Below are positions 28,498 through 37,145 of a stretch of DNA of 64,000 nt, piece after piece. The stretch covers positions 124,001 through 188,000 of the forward strand of contig NZ_LMSG01000018.1 in the NCBI RefSeq assembly GCF_001428335.1. Reading direction: 5' to 3'. Below the pieces are notes generated by a model that searched no databases, was not told where the DNA came from, and saw only the letters and a program-made list of their open reading frames with translations. Position numbers and translations under genes: made by a program. Source of the stretch: Arthrobacter sp. Soil762 (GTDB taxonomy: Bacteria; Actinomycetota; Actinomycetes; Actinomycetales; Micrococcaceae). Numbering within the stretch: position 1 is the first letter of the stretch; each line of letters begins with the position of its first letter.

Positions 28498-29040
28498 ATG
28501 GTGACAGACGACGTATTTGCCGTCATTGCGGAAGCAACCCGGCGCGACATTTTGGTATCCCTGCGCGCCGGGGACAAGGCAGTGGGCGAGCTGGTGGAAG
28601 AACTTTCCGCAAGCCAGCCCACCATTTCCAAGCACCTGAAAGTACTCCGTGAGGCGCAGCTGGTCAGCATGCGGGCGCAGGGCCAGAAGCGCTATTACGC
28701 GCTGAACTCCAAACCGCTGGAGGGGATCGTCAGATGGCTGGAGACGTTCGACGTCGGCCCGGCGGCCGCCGTCGCCAAGTCACCTCGCGCGGAGGCGGAC
28801 GCCGGCACTGAGCGGCCCGTGGCTACCCCGCTGTCGGACAACGTGGCCGTTGCCGCCGTCCTCGAGCGCCCGGGCGCCGAACTGAGCCCCGCCGTCGTGA
28901 TTCCCGGCGGCACGGTGGCCCCGCTCAGCGACGACACCGTGCCGCAGCAGATCGGCCGCACTGTGGGGCGCGCGGCCACGAAGGCCGCGGACCTGCTGGC
29001 CAACCTCCCGAATCTCCCCAAGTTCGGCCGCAAAAAGTAA
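28498..29040 (+). CDS. ArsR-like winged-helix regulator with long C-terminal tail
   Basis: A 180-residue protein. The first 85 residues are a winged helix: D-D-V-F-A-V-I-A-E-A-T-R-R-D-I-L and S-Q-P-T-I-S-K-H-L-K-V-L-R-E-A. The remaining 95 are low-complexity Ala/Pro/Asp sequence ending in a basic, Leu-rich tail (N-L-P-N-L-P-K-F-G-R-K-K). No metal-binding Cys is present, so it is not a metal sensor of the classic type. ATG 28498 has TAGGGT (28485-28490) 7 nt upstream, leaderless. The target is unknown; there is no obvious partner gene. Confidence 0.82.
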   Translation: MVTDDVFAVIAEATRRDILVSLRAGDKAVGELVEELSASQPTISKHLKVLREAQLVSMRAQGQKRYYALNSKPLEGIVRWLETFDVGPAAAVAKSPRAEADAGTERPVATPLSDNVAVAAVLERPGAELSPAVVIPGGTVAPLSDDTVPQQIGRTVGRAATKAADLLANLPNLPKFGRKK

Positions 29041-29056
29041 CCCGTCCCAAACCGCT

Positions 29057-29119
29057 GAGTTTTTGTCCAGATAATGGGCGGAATATCAGCCTTTGGTGCC
29101 ACTATCTGGACAAAAACTC
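29057..29119. repeat. Inverted repeat between convergent genes (REP-like or bidirectional terminator)
   Basis: GAGTTTTTGTCCAGATA (29057-29073) is repeated perfectly inverted at 29103-29119, with partial pairing continuing inward (TGG/CCA). It fills the gap between the ArsR-like gene and lldD, which converge. The T-run inside the arm means each strand ends the stem in T5 or A5, which suits a two-way terminator. The sharp 17-bp identity with a 29-nt loop also looks like a mobile palindromic repeat. Confidence 0.6.
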
Positions 29120-29136
29120 GGGGTGGGCGGTGCGAC

Positions 29137-30474
29137 TTACTTGGTGAGCAGGCGCACGTGGTCCGGGGTCAGCTCGGAGATCTTGCTGACGCCCAGAAGC
29201 GCCATGGTGCGGGCCATATCCTTCTCAAGGATCTGCAGGGTGCGGTCCACACCCGCCCGGCCGCCGGCCATCAGGCCGTACAGGTACGCGCGGCCAATCA
29301 GCGTGAAGTCCGCGCCCAGGGCCAGCGCGGCGACGATGTCGGCGCCGCTCATGATGCCGGTGTCCAGCATGATGGCTGCGTCCGAGTTGTCCTTGGTGAA
29401 GGCTTCCTTGACGCCGGGCAGCAGGTGGAACGGGATGGGTGCGCGGTCCAGCTGACGGCCGCCGTGGTTGGAGAGCACCACGCCGTCGGCGCCGTGGTCC
29501 ACCACTTTGCGGGCGTCCTCAACGGTCTGGATGCCCTTGACCACCAGCTTGCCCTTCCAGGTTTCGCGCAGCCAGTCCAGGTCCTCGAACGTGAGGGTGG
29601 GGTCGAACATCGAGTTGATGAGGTCTGCCACGGTGCCCGTGTAGCGGGAGAGCGAGGCGAAGGTCAGCGGCTCGTGCGTGAGGAAGTTGAACCACCAGGC
29701 GGGGCGGTAGGACGCATCCAGGACGGTCTTGATAGTCAGTGCCGGCGGGATGGTCATGCCGTTGCGGACGTCGCGCAGGCGGGCGCCGGCGACGGCGGTG
29801 TCCACGGTGACCATGAGCGTATCGTTGCCGGCCTTGGCGGCGCGTTCGATCAGTTCCAGCGAACGGTCGCGGTCCGTCCACAGGTACAGCTGGAACCAGT
29901 TGCGGCCGTTCGGGGCGGCGGCGGCCACGTCCTCGATGGACGCGGTGCCCATGGTGGAAAGGGTGTACGGAATGCCGGCGGCCTCGGCTGCCTGCGAACC
30001 GGCGTATTCGCCCTCGGACTGCATCATGCGGGTGAAGCCGGTGGGGGCGATGCCCACGGGCATCCGGGAAGGCTTGCCCAGGATGTTGGTGCTGAGGTCG
30101 ATGCTGGCGACGTTGCGCAGGATGCCGGGCCGGAACTCGATGTCCAGGAAGGCTTCGCGGGCGCGGCGCAGGGTGATTTCGCCCTCGGCGGCGCCGTCCG
30201 TGTAGTCGAACGGGGCCTGCGGGGTGCGACGTTTGGCCATGTCCCGGAGGTCCCAGATGGTGCTGGCGCGCTTGAGCCGGGCTTCCTTGCTGAATTCGGG
30301 CTTCTTGAACTGCATCAGCGGAGCCAGGTCCGAGTACTTGGGGATGCGGCGCTTCAGCGCAGCCGGCACCGCTGAAGCGGCTGGCTTCGGCGCCACGGCT
30401 GTGGAGGCCGGGACGTCCGTGGCGTCCGGGGCCGGCGTGACCTCGGGACTGTTCGGCTGGATGGTGTGGGTCAT
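29137..30474 (-). CDS. lldD: FMN-dependent L-lactate dehydrogenase / alpha-hydroxy acid dehydrogenase
   Basis: A 445-residue member of the FMN-dependent alpha-hydroxy acid oxidase family. The FMN and substrate signature is S-N-H-G-G-R-Q-L-D with the catalytic His. Other conserved parts are P-V-G-I-A-P-T-G-F and [10 protein letters not shown] 40-residue Pro/Ala-rich N-terminal extension precedes the barrel. It oxidises L-lactate to pyruvate, passing electrons to the respiratory chain. It is divergent from a FadR-type regulator, and two near-identical TGGT-N3-ACCA palindromes lie in its promoter. This is the standard lldD-lldR arrangement of actinobacteria. Confidence 0.92.
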   Translation of the reverse strand: MTHTIQPNSPEVTPAPDATDVPASTAVAPKPAASAVPAALKRRIPKYSDLAPLMQFKKPEFSKEARLKRASTIWDLRDMAKRRTPQAPFDYTDGAAEGEITLRRAREAFLDIEFRPGILRNVASIDLSTNILGKPSRMPVGIAPTGFTRMMQSEGEYAGSQAAEAAGIPYTLSTMGTASIEDVAAAAPNGRNWFQLYLWTDRDRSLELIERAAKAGNDTLMVTVDTAVAGARLRDVRNGMTIPPALTIKTVLDASYRPAWWFNFLTHEPLTFASLSRYTGTVADLINSMFDPTLTFEDLDWLRETWKGKLVVKGIQTVEDARKVVDHGADGVVLSNHGGRQLDRAPIPFHLLPGVKEAFTKDNSDAAIMLDTGIMSGADIVAALALGADFTLIGRAYLYGLMAGGRAGVDRTLQILEKDMARTMALLGVSKISELTPDHVRLLTK

Positions 30475-30513
30475 GGCTGCCTCCGTTGGTGGGCCTGGCG
30501 CGGGGGGTCGGGC

Positions 30514-30557
30514 TGTGGTCTAACCACACTCTAGGCCATGTGGTCCAACCACATCAA
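30514..30557 (-). promoter_or_regulatory. lldD promoter with two FadR/LldR operators
   Basis: On the minus strand the -35 TTGATG (30557-30552) and -10 TAGAGT (30533-30528) are 18 bp apart. Operator 1, TGTGGT-CTA-ACCACA (30514-30528), overlaps the start point. Operator 2, TGTGGT-CCA-ACCACA (30539-30553), sits in the spacer. The centres are 25 bp apart. TGGT-N3-ACCA is the consensus for FadR-subfamily GntR regulators, so the divergent regulator should repress here until lactate is present. Confidence 0.8.
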
Positions 30558-30570
30558 CTACGATAGCGAT

Positions 30571-31293
30571 ATGCGTACGCACCAGCTTGTCCTGACCTGG
30601 ATCGAAAAGCAGCTCTCCGACGGCCAGCTGAGTGTAGGCGGACGCCTACCCTCGGAACGGACACTCGCCGAGCAGCTGGCGGTGTCCAGGACCTCAGTGC
30701 GCGAGGCCATCCGGATTCTGGAGGCCATGGGGGTGGTCCGGGCCGGGGTTGGCTCCGGCCCGGAAGCGGGGACGGTGGTGATTTCGGATCCGACGGCGGC
30801 GCTCGGCTCCGCGTTGCGGCTCCACGTTGCCACGCAGCATCTGCCCGTGTCCGACATCGTGGAAACACGCATCCTGCTGGAGACCTGGGCGGCTGCCCGG
30901 GCAAAGCCCGACGCTCCGGAGCTGGACCTGGCCGCCATGCTCCTGGGCGAGATGGACGCCGTCGAACGCGTTGCCCGGACGGCGGATGATTTCCTGGCGC
31001 TGGATATCCGGTTCCATCTGGCCCTCGCGGACGCCGCCGGCAATGCCGTGGTCAGCGCCATGATGGGCTCGCTGCGCGAATCCATCCAGGGCTACACCGC
31101 CCGGTTTACGGCCAATCTCCCGGACTGGGATGCCACGGCGTCGCGCCTGCAGGCGGAGCACCGGGAGATTCTGGCCGCCATCAGGAACGACGACGGCGCG
31201 CGCGCGGCCACGCTGGTGGCTGCCCACATCGAGGGGTACTACCGCGAGGGCGGGGTTGGGCGCCCGGCTGGCGGGCGCCCGGCGGAGGAATAG
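30571..31293 (+). CDS. lldR: FadR subfamily GntR regulator, probable lactate regulator
   Basis: A 240-residue regulator with an N-terminal GntR winged helix (L-P-S-E-R-T-L-A-E-Q-L and S-R-T-S-V-R-E-A-I-R-I-L) and a C-terminal FCD ligand domain with metal-binding His/Asp (D-I-R-F-H-L-A-L-A-D and A-E-H-R-E-I). The start ATG 30571 is preferred over ATG 30538. The latter lies inside operator 2, while 30571 has TACGAT (30559-30564) 6 nt upstream and looks leaderless. Predicted to repress lldD and itself. Its 3' end is 6 bp from the convergent LacI gene. Confidence 0.88.
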   Translation: MRTHQLVLTWIEKQLSDGQLSVGGRLPSERTLAEQLAVSRTSVREAIRILEAMGVVRAGVGSGPEAGTVVISDPTAALGSALRLHVATQHLPVSDIVETRILLETWAAARAKPDAPELDLAAMLLGEMDAVERVARTADDFLALDIRFHLALADAAGNAVVSAMMGSLRESIQGYTARFTANLPDWDATASRLQAEHREILAAIRNDDGARAATLVAAHIEGYYREGGVGRPAGGRPAEE

Positions 31294-31299
31294 TGCGGG

Positions 31300-32334
31300 T
31301 CAGCCGTGGGCCGCAGTTCGTGGCGCCTTGGCGGGGCCGCTGCTGGCCCGGATTTCCAGGCGCGGCTGGTATCGGCTGCCCGGGGCGTCGTGGTCTTCCT
31401 TGCGGATGAGTGCCCGCAGTTCACGCCAGGCCTGGCCGCCGAGCTCGGCAATCGGAACCGCCGCGGTGGTCAGGGTGGGTGTGGTGTAGCGGGCGAACGG
31501 GATGTCGTCGAAGCCGGTGACGGAGATGTCGCCCGGAACGTCCACACCGCGTTCGTGCAGGCCGCTCATCAGGCCCATGGCCACGAGGTCGTTGAAGGCC
31601 AGGATGCCGGTGGCGCCGCTGGCCAGGACCGGGTCCACCGCCCCGTGGCCGGTATCGAAGTCCGAGCCGCCGTCGAGCATGGTGACATCCACCTGCGGGT
31701 GCCGGGTTTTGAACGCCTCCAGGCCCTCGAGCCGGAGCCCGTGGGAGGCGCTGCCTGCCGGGCCGGCCAGGAAGGCCAGGCGCGTATGGCCGAGGCCCAC
31801 CAAGTGCTCGGCGAGGTCCTGGACTCCCTGCCCGTAGTCCACCACGAGGCTCGGAATCCCGGCAGCCGCCGTCGTCCGGTTGATCAGGACGAGCGGGTGC
31901 AGCGACGGCGCGATTTCCTCGAGCTCGGCATCGCTCATGCGCGGGGCGCAGAGCACCAGGCCGTCGCAGCGCCGGCGGGCCTCGCCGGCCAGGATGGCTT
32001 CCTCGCTGGAGACCTCGAAGGAATCGGCAATCAGGACGCGGTAGCCGTCCTCCGCCGCAGCCCGGCTCAGGCCGCGCAGGATCGCCTGGAAGGTGGGGTT
32101 TGCAAGGTCCGGCACCACAATGCCGATGGTGTCCGTTTTTCCCAGCGCGAGGCTGCGCCCCACGGGATTGGGTTGGTATTTGAGCTCGACGGCGGCCGCC
32201 CGCACCCGTGCCGCGATGTCCGGGTCCACGGTGAAGTTGCCGTTCATGACGCGCGAAACAGTGGCGTGCGAAACCCCCGCCTTCACGGCAACGTCCGCAA
32301 TGCCGATCCTGCCGGTTGCCGATTTCCTGGCCAT
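31300..32334 (-). CDS. LacI family regulator 1 (candidate master of the sugar-acid regulon)
   Basis: A 344-residue LacI-type repressor. The helix-turn-helix is I-A-D-V-A-V-K-A-G-V-S-H-A-T-V-S-R-V-M-N, followed by the hinge and a periplasmic-binding-protein-like sensor domain with F-D-D-I-P-F-A. It is divergent from operon A. A GAAACCGGTTTC palindrome (32404-32415) stands 70 bp upstream of its start, and the operon A promoter carries two more palindromes. Matching operators at 55.6 and 57.9 kb suggest it also controls operon C and the second importer. The effector is unknown, presumably a sugar acid or sugar. Confidence 0.9.
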   Translation of the reverse strand: MARKSATGRIGIADVAVKAGVSHATVSRVMNGNFTVDPDIAARVRAAAVELKYQPNPVGRSLALGKTDTIGIVVPDLANPTFQAILRGLSRAAAEDGYRVLIADSFEVSSEEAILAGEARRRCDGLVLCAPRMSDAELEEIAPSLHPLVLINRTTAAAGIPSLVVDYGQGVQDLAEHLVGLGHTRLAFLAGPAGSASHGLRLEGLEAFKTRHPQVDVTMLDGGSDFDTGHGAVDPVLASGATGILAFNDLVAMGLMSGLHERGVDVPGDISVTGFDDIPFARYTTPTLTTAAVPIAELGGQAWRELRALIRKEDHDAPGSRYQPRLEIRASSGPAKAPRTAAHG

Positions 32335-32403
32335 GGCCCTGCCTTTCGTAAGTCCCGGTCCCCGTGATTACCGGCGCCCGTGGGACAGCATACAACGCCG
32401 TCA

Positions 32404-32415
32404 GAAACCGGTTTC
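32404..32415. promoter_or_regulatory. LacI operator GAAACCGGTTTC
   Basis: A perfect 12-bp palindrome 70 bp upstream of the LacI regulator 1 start on its own strand. It is probably the autoregulatory site. It shares GAAA...TTTC arms with the sites at 32472, 32548, 55555 and 57894, but the centre is CCGG instead of GCGC or ACGC. Confidence 0.6.
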
Positions 32416-32471
32416 CATCTGTTCGGCGCGCCGGATGGGCTTAGCCACCGCCGCAGCGGGGCCTTTCTGTA

Positions 32472-32563
32472 AGAAAGCGCTTTCTCTTAGAGAGGATAAG
32501 GGTTGACGGGACCGCACGTCTATTGATAGAAATCATGTAGCGGCAGTGAGAAAACGCTTTCTC
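32472..32563 (+). promoter_or_regulatory. Operon A promoter flanked by two LacI operators
   Basis: The -35 TTGACG (32503-32508) and -10 TAGAAT (32527-32532) are 18 bp apart. A perfect palindrome AGAAAGCGCTTTCT (32472-32485) lies upstream, and GAGAAAACGCTTTCTC (32548-32563) covers the region just after the start point. Two operators about 77 bp apart around a promoter favour repression by DNA looping. The rest of the 307-bp gap (32335-32641) is this promoter, the 32404 palindrome and a leader of about 100 nt. Confidence 0.75.
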
Positions 32564-32641
32564 GCCTGCCAGCACCACAGTCCAGCGCACCACCAGCGGC
32601 CGCAGCACGGCCGGGTATTGAAGCCTTCGAAAGGGACCCTC

Positions 32642-34078
32642 ATGGTCAACACAGCCGACTCGAGTTCTGCTACCGCTGCCTTCACTTCAGCGCCGGAGCC
32701 AGGCACAAGTACCAGGGCCCGCATCGCCCTCATCGGCACTGGTGGCCGCTCCGAGATGTACATCCGGGCCATCTTCGGCAAGCACGCTGATACCGCGGAA
32801 CTGGTGGCCTTCTCCGACGTCAACCCCGGCCGCGTGGAGTTCTACCAGAAGCTCATCCAGGAACTCGGTGCGCGCGGACCCGCCGCTTCCTTTGACCCCG
32901 CAGACCTCACCGCCTTCATCCAGGCCAACAACATCGACCGTGTTGTGGTGACCACGCCGGACTACACCCACGCGGACTACATCGTGGAGGCACTCGAGGC
33001 GGGCGCCGACGTCGTCGTCGAAAAACCCCTCACCATCGACGCCGAAGGCTGCCGCCGCATCACCAAGGCCGTGGCAGAAACCGGCCGCAACGTGGTGGTC
33101 ACTTTCAACTACCGCTACTCACCGCGCAACAGTGCGCTGAAGGAAATCATCCAGAGCGGCGTGATCGGCAAGGTCACCTCCATCGACTTCAGCTGGGTGT
33201 TGGACACCGTGCACGGCGCCGACTACTTCCGCCGCTGGCACCGCGAAAAGAAGAACTCCGGCGGCCTGCTGGTCCACAAGGCATCCCACCACTTCGACCT
33301 CGTCAACTGGTGGATCAACGACGTCCCCGAGCGAGTCTTCGCCTCCGGCGGCCTCAAGTTCTACGGCGACAAGAACGCCGCCGAGCGCGGCCTGGGTCCC
33401 CGTCCGGAGCGCGGAACGCCCGACGCCGAAACCCCCGTCATCGGGGACAAAACAGTCGAAAAGGATCCGTTTGCGCTGGACCTGCGTGAGGATGAGCGCC
33501 TGAAGGCACTCTTCCTGGACAACGAGCACTACGACGGCTACCGCCGCGACCAGGACGTCTTCACCGGCGGCATCACCATCGAGGACAACCTGGCACTCGT
33601 GGTGGAGTACCAGGGCGGCCCGCGCCTGAGCTACTCCCTGAACGCCCACAGCCCGTGGGAAGGCTACCGCGTGGCAGTCAACGGCACCGAAGGCCGGGCC
33701 GAACTCGAAGTGGTGGAACGCGCCGCCGTCCTCAACAGCACGGACAAAAAGACCGTGGTGGACCCGAGCGCCACCCCCATCGAGGAGGAAGACGCCGTCC
33801 GCCGCAACGGCGAACGCCTGGTGGTCCAGCGCCACTGGGAAGCAGCCTACGAGGTGCCCATCGTCAACGGCGAGGGAGGCCACGGCGGCGGCGACGACCT
33901 GCTCCTCTCCGACCTCTTCAACGGTCCCGGCGAAGATCCGCTGGGCCGTCCGTCCGGCTACCTCGACGGCCTCCGCTCCGTGTCCGTGGGCATTGCCGGC
34001 AACCTTTCGCTGGAGTCCTCCCTTCCCGTCCGCATCGAGGATCTCCACCTCGGCGCAGACCTTCGCCGCGACGCCTAG
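32642..34078 (+). CDS. Gfo/Idh/MocA family oxidoreductase
   Basis: A 478-residue NAD(P)-dependent sugar dehydrogenase-like protein. The Rossmann start is I-A-L-I-G-T-G-G-R-S and the family motif V-V-E-K-P-L-T follows at about residue 125. H-H-F-D-L-V-N-W-W in the C-terminal domain holds the usual catalytic His/Asp. It has an Ala/Ser/Thr-rich N-terminal tail of about 25 residues. First gene of operon A. ATG 32642 follows AAAGGGA with good spacing. Members act on the ring or side chain of hexoses, inositols and glycosides; the substrate here is unknown but should feed the aldarate steps downstream. Confidence 0.88.
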   Translation: MVNTADSSSATAAFTSAPEPGTSTRARIALIGTGGRSEMYIRAIFGKHADTAELVAFSDVNPGRVEFYQKLIQELGARGPAASFDPADLTAFIQANNIDRVVVTTPDYTHADYIVEALEAGADVVVEKPLTIDAEGCRRITKAVAETGRNVVVTFNYRYSPRNSALKEIIQSGVIGKVTSIDFSWVLDTVHGADYFRRWHREKKNSGGLLVHKASHHFDLVNWWINDVPERVFASGGLKFYGDKNAAERGLGPRPERGTPDAETPVIGDKTVEKDPFALDLREDERLKALFLDNEHYDGYRRDQDVFTGGITIEDNLALVVEYQGGPRLSYSLNAHSPWEGYRVAVNGTEGRAELEVVERAAVLNSTDKKTVVDPSATPIEEEDAVRRNGERLVVQRHWEAAYEVPIVNGEGGHGGGDDLLLSDLFNGPGEDPLGRPSGYLDGLRSVSVGIAGNLSLESSLPVRIEDLHLGADLRRDA

Positions 34079-34105
34079 TCCGCCCGAAATCCAAAAGGAA
34101 CCAAC

Positions 34106-35074
34106 ATGAGCAGGATCTTTGTCACCGGCGGCTCCGGCCGCCTGGGGCGCAGCGTTGTGGCGGGGCTCGCCGAAGCGGGCCACGAGGTCATTTCGGTGGA
34201 CCGCGACGCCATCCCGGCAGACGAGCTGCCCGCCGGTGTTGTGCAGGAAACCGGCGATCTGCTGGCCGCGGGCGAGGCGCTGCGCCTCCTCCGGGAGGCA
34301 AAGCCCGACGCCGTCATCCACCTTGCAGCGATCGCCGTTCCGTTCAGCGCGCCCGAGGACGTCATCTTCGCCACCAACACCCGCCTTGCCTACGCTGTCA
34401 TCAGCGCGGCCACGGAACTGGGGATCGGCAAGATCGTCACGGCGAGCAGCCCCACGGTGCTGGGCTACGGCTGCCCGGCGGGCTGGCTGCCGGACAGCTT
34501 CCCGCTGGATGAGCGCAGCGCGCCGAAGCCCTGGAACGCGTACGCGCTGTCCAAACTGATCGCCGAGCAGACCGTGCAGATGTTTGCCGCGGCGCAGGGG
34601 GCGAAGATCCGCTACGCCGCCTTCCGGCCCTGCTACGTCATCTCACCGGAGGAATGGGAAGGCGCGCCCACACAGCAGGGCCACACCCTGGCCGAACGGC
34701 TGGCCGATCCCGCCCTGTCCGCGCCCGCGCTGTTCAACTACGTGGACGCCCGCGATGTGGCCGACTTCCTGGACGTGCTCCTGCAGAAAATGGACACCAT
34801 CCCGAACGGCGAAACCTTCTTTGTGGGGGCGGCGGACGCCCTCGCCACGGCACCGCTGGCGGAGCTGATGCCCCGCTTCCTGCCCGGAAGCGAGGCACTG
34901 GCCGCCGGCCTGACCGGCACCAGCCCGGCCTTCTCCATCGCCAAAGCCCGTCAACTGCTCGGCTGGGAACCCAAGCGCAGCTGGCGGACCGAACTGAAAA
35001 CAGATTCCACCCTCAACGACGAGACATCCGCCCGGCTGGTAAGCGCCGGCAGCGGTGCCAAGGAGACATTATGA
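34106..35074 (+). CDS. NAD-dependent epimerase/dehydratase (extended SDR)
   Basis: A 322-residue extended short-chain dehydrogenase. The NAD site is T-G-G-S-G-R-L-G at residues 7-14 and the active-site Y-x-x-x-K is in A-Y-A-L-S-K. The fold matches UDP-glucose epimerase relatives and uronate dehydrogenase. In this operon a uronate or sugar dehydrogenase giving a lactone, or an epimerase, would fit the KdgD and dehydratase steps. It is longer than typical uronate dehydrogenases (about 265 residues). Its stop overlaps the start of the KdgD-like gene (ATGA). Confidence 0.85.
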   Translation: MSRIFVTGGSGRLGRSVVAGLAEAGHEVISVDRDAIPADELPAGVVQETGDLLAAGEALRLLREAKPDAVIHLAAIAVPFSAPEDVIFATNTRLAYAVISAATELGIGKIVTASSPTVLGYGCPAGWLPDSFPLDERSAPKPWNAYALSKLIAEQTVQMFAAAQGAKIRYAAFRPCYVISPEEWEGAPTQQGHTLAERLADPALSAPALFNYVDARDVADFLDVLLQKMDTIPNGETFFVGAADALATAPLAELMPRFLPGSEALAAGLTGTSPAFSIAKARQLLGWEPKRSWRTELKTDSTLNDETSARLVSAGSGAKETL

Positions 35075-35976
35075 AATTCGACGGCGTACTGTTCTTCCCC
35101 GTCACCCCGTTCACGCCGGAAGGCACCGTTGACGTGGAGCTCCTCAAGGAGCACATTGGCTCGCGGCTGCCGTTCGGACCCGGCGGCGTGTTTCCTGCCT
35201 GCGGCACCGGCGAGTTCCACGCACTGAGCATCGACGAGGTGCGCACCGTGGTGACCGCCGCCGTCGAGGTTGTGGCCGGCAAGGTGCCGGTGGTGGCCGG
35301 CGCCGGCGGACCGCTGGGGCATGCCCTTGCCGCCGCCCGTGTTGCCGAGGAAGCCGGCGCCGACGCACTCCTGGTCCTGCCGCCGTACCTGGTCACCGGA
35401 CCCACTGACGGCCTGGTGGCGTACATCGAGGCAGTGGCGGACGCCAGCAGCCTCCCGGTGATCGTGTACCACCGCGGCAACGCCAAGTTCACCGCCGCCT
35501 CCATGGTCTGCCTCGCGGCCAACCCCAAGGTGATCGGCTTCAAGGACGGGCTGGGCGATGTGGGCCTGGCCCAGGAGATTGTGTCCGCGGTCCGCGCCAC
35601 GGGGCGCGAGGACTTCGCGTTCTTCAACGGGCTCCTGACCGCGGAACTGACCCAGGGCGCCTACCGGGGCCTGGGCATTCCGCTGTACTCCTCGGCGGCG
35701 TTCGCCATGGCACCGGAGATCGCCAAGGCATACTACGACGCGTACATGGCCGGCGACGAGGACCGCCGCAACGCCCTGTTGGAGGGCTTCTATGCCCCGC
35801 TGGTGCGGCTCCGGGACCAGACCCCCGGCTTCGGCGTCTCGCTGGTCAAGGCCGGCCTGCGGCTGGGCGGGCTTCCTGTCGGCCCGGTCCGGCCGCCGCT
35901 GGTGGACCCCACCGAGGACCAGCTGCTGCAGCTGAAGTCCATCCTGGCCAAGGGCTACGAGCTGGCCGGCCGCTGA
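35071..35976 (+). CDS. kdgD: 5-dehydro-4-deoxyglucarate dehydratase (KdgD type)
   Basis: A 301-residue DapA-family barrel. Schiff-base chemistry is indicated by the Lys in V-I-G-F-K-D-G at about residue 155. The family loop G-G-V-F-P-A-C-G-T-G-E-F is the form typical of KdgD rather than DapA. KdgD dehydrates and decarboxylates 5-keto-4-deoxyglucarate to 2,5-dioxovalerate and CO2. ATG 35071 follows AAGGAGA (35060-35066) and overlaps the previous stop; its own stop overlaps the next start. The pairing with an enolase-superfamily dehydratase and a 2,5-dioxovalerate dehydrogenase makes the assignment firm. Confidence 0.88.
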   Translation: MKFDGVLFFPVTPFTPEGTVDVELLKEHIGSRLPFGPGGVFPACGTGEFHALSIDEVRTVVTAAVEVVAGKVPVVAGAGGPLGHALAAARVAEEAGADALLVLPPYLVTGPTDGLVAYIEAVADASSLPVIVYHRGNAKFTAASMVCLAANPKVIGFKDGLGDVGLAQEIVSAVRATGREDFAFFNGLLTAELTQGAYRGLGIPLYSSAAFAMAPEIAKAYYDAYMAGDEDRRNALLEGFYAPLVRLRDQTPGFGVSLVKAGLRLGGLPVGPVRPPLVDPTEDQLLQLKSILAKGYELAGR

Positions 35977-37085
35977 TGAGTGCGCCCGCACACGATTCCG
36001 TCCGGACCGCTCCGCGCATTACCGGTCTGACCACCCGCCTCCTGACGGTCCCGCTGCGCCGCAGCTGGGGAGTGGAGGCACCGGAAAACCACGTGATCGT
36101 TACGGAAATCCGGACGGACGACGGCGGCGCGGGGCATGGTTTTTCCTGGACACCCACTATCGGTCCGCAGGCCGTCAAAGCCCTCCTCGACTACGACATC
36201 GCACCCTTCGTTACGGGGCTGCCCGCCAATCCCGAGACGGTGTGGGACGCGTTGTGGAAGCGTCTGCATGAGGCCGGCGGCGGGGGACTGACCACCATCG
36301 CCATGGCCGGCGTCGACCTCGCCCTCTGGGACCTCCAGGCGCGCCGTGCCGGTACTTCGGTCACGGGCCTGCTGGGCCAGCGGCAGGAGTCCGCCGAGGT
36401 GTACGGCTCAGGCGTGAATCTGCACTACACGCTGGAGGAGCTGGTGGCCCAGACCGAGCGCTGGATTGCCGCGGGCCACCCGGCAGTCAAGATCAAGGTG
36501 GGCAAGCCCGATATCCGCGAGGACGCCGAGCGCGTGGCGGCAGTCCGCTCCGTCCTCGGACCGGACCGGAAGATTATGATCGATGCCAACCAGCGGTGGG
36601 ACCTGCCCACCACGTTCAAGGCCCTGGACGTGCTCGCGGAATACGGGCTGGAATGGCTCGAGGAGCCCCTCCGCGCGGACGACCTCTGGGCCTACCGCAG
36701 GCTGCGGAAGCATTCACCCGTGCCCATCGCCCTGGGCGAAAACCTGCACACCATCTACCGGTTCCGCGATTTCATTGAGGCTGAGGCCGTGGACATCATC
36801 CAGCCCAACATCATCCGGGTAGGCGGCATCACGCCGTTCCGGCGGATTGTGGAGCTGGCCCGGACCAACAGCATCCGCGTGATGCCGCACCTGCTGCCGG
36901 AACTGTCCGGACAGCTCGCCCTTACCCTGGCGGAGCCCACCCTGGTGGAGGACGTGGAAGACGCGTCCTTCGAACAGCTGGGCATCCTGGCCGGGCCGTC
37001 ACCGGTCCGCTTCAGCAACAGCCGCCTCACGCTTTCGGACCAGCCGGGACTTGGCTTCCGGTTCACCGAGGACCCGCAGGGCTGA
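35976..37085 (+). CDS. Mandelate racemase / muconate lactonizing (enolase superfamily) dehydratase
   Basis: A 369-residue enolase-superfamily enzyme of the mandelate racemase subgroup. The Lys base is in K-I-K-V-G-K. Metal ligands come from M-I-D-A-N-Q-R-W, the Glu in L-E-E-P-L and the Glu in L-G-E-N. The His base is in M-P-H-L-L-P-E. Superfamily members dehydrate sugar acids. Followed by KdgD and the dioxovalerate dehydrogenase genes in function, it most likely converts an aldarate (glucarate or galactarate) to 5-keto-4-deoxyglucarate. ATG 35976 overlaps the kdgD stop by one base. Confidence 0.88.
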   Translation: MSAPAHDSVRTAPRITGLTTRLLTVPLRRSWGVEAPENHVIVTEIRTDDGGAGHGFSWTPTIGPQAVKALLDYDIAPFVTGLPANPETVWDALWKRLHEAGGGGLTTIAMAGVDLALWDLQARRAGTSVTGLLGQRQESAEVYGSGVNLHYTLEELVAQTERWIAAGHPAVKIKVGKPDIREDAERVAAVRSVLGPDRKIMIDANQRWDLPTTFKALDVLAEYGLEWLEEPLRADDLWAYRRLRKHSPVPIALGENLHTIYRFRDFIEAEAVDIIQPNIIRVGGITPFRRIVELARTNSIRVMPHLLPELSGQLALTLAEPTLVEDVEDASFEQLGILAGPSPVRFSNSRLTLSDQPGLGFRFTEDPQG

Positions 37086-37145
37086 CAGCTCCCAATCACG
37101 ACTGACCGCAGACATGACAACTCCGACGAAAAGCAGGTATCGCCA

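Noticed and set aside
34106..35074. Firm call of the SDR as uronate dehydrogenase
   Set aside because: It is about 55 residues longer than characterised uronate dehydrogenases and no specificity residues could be checked.
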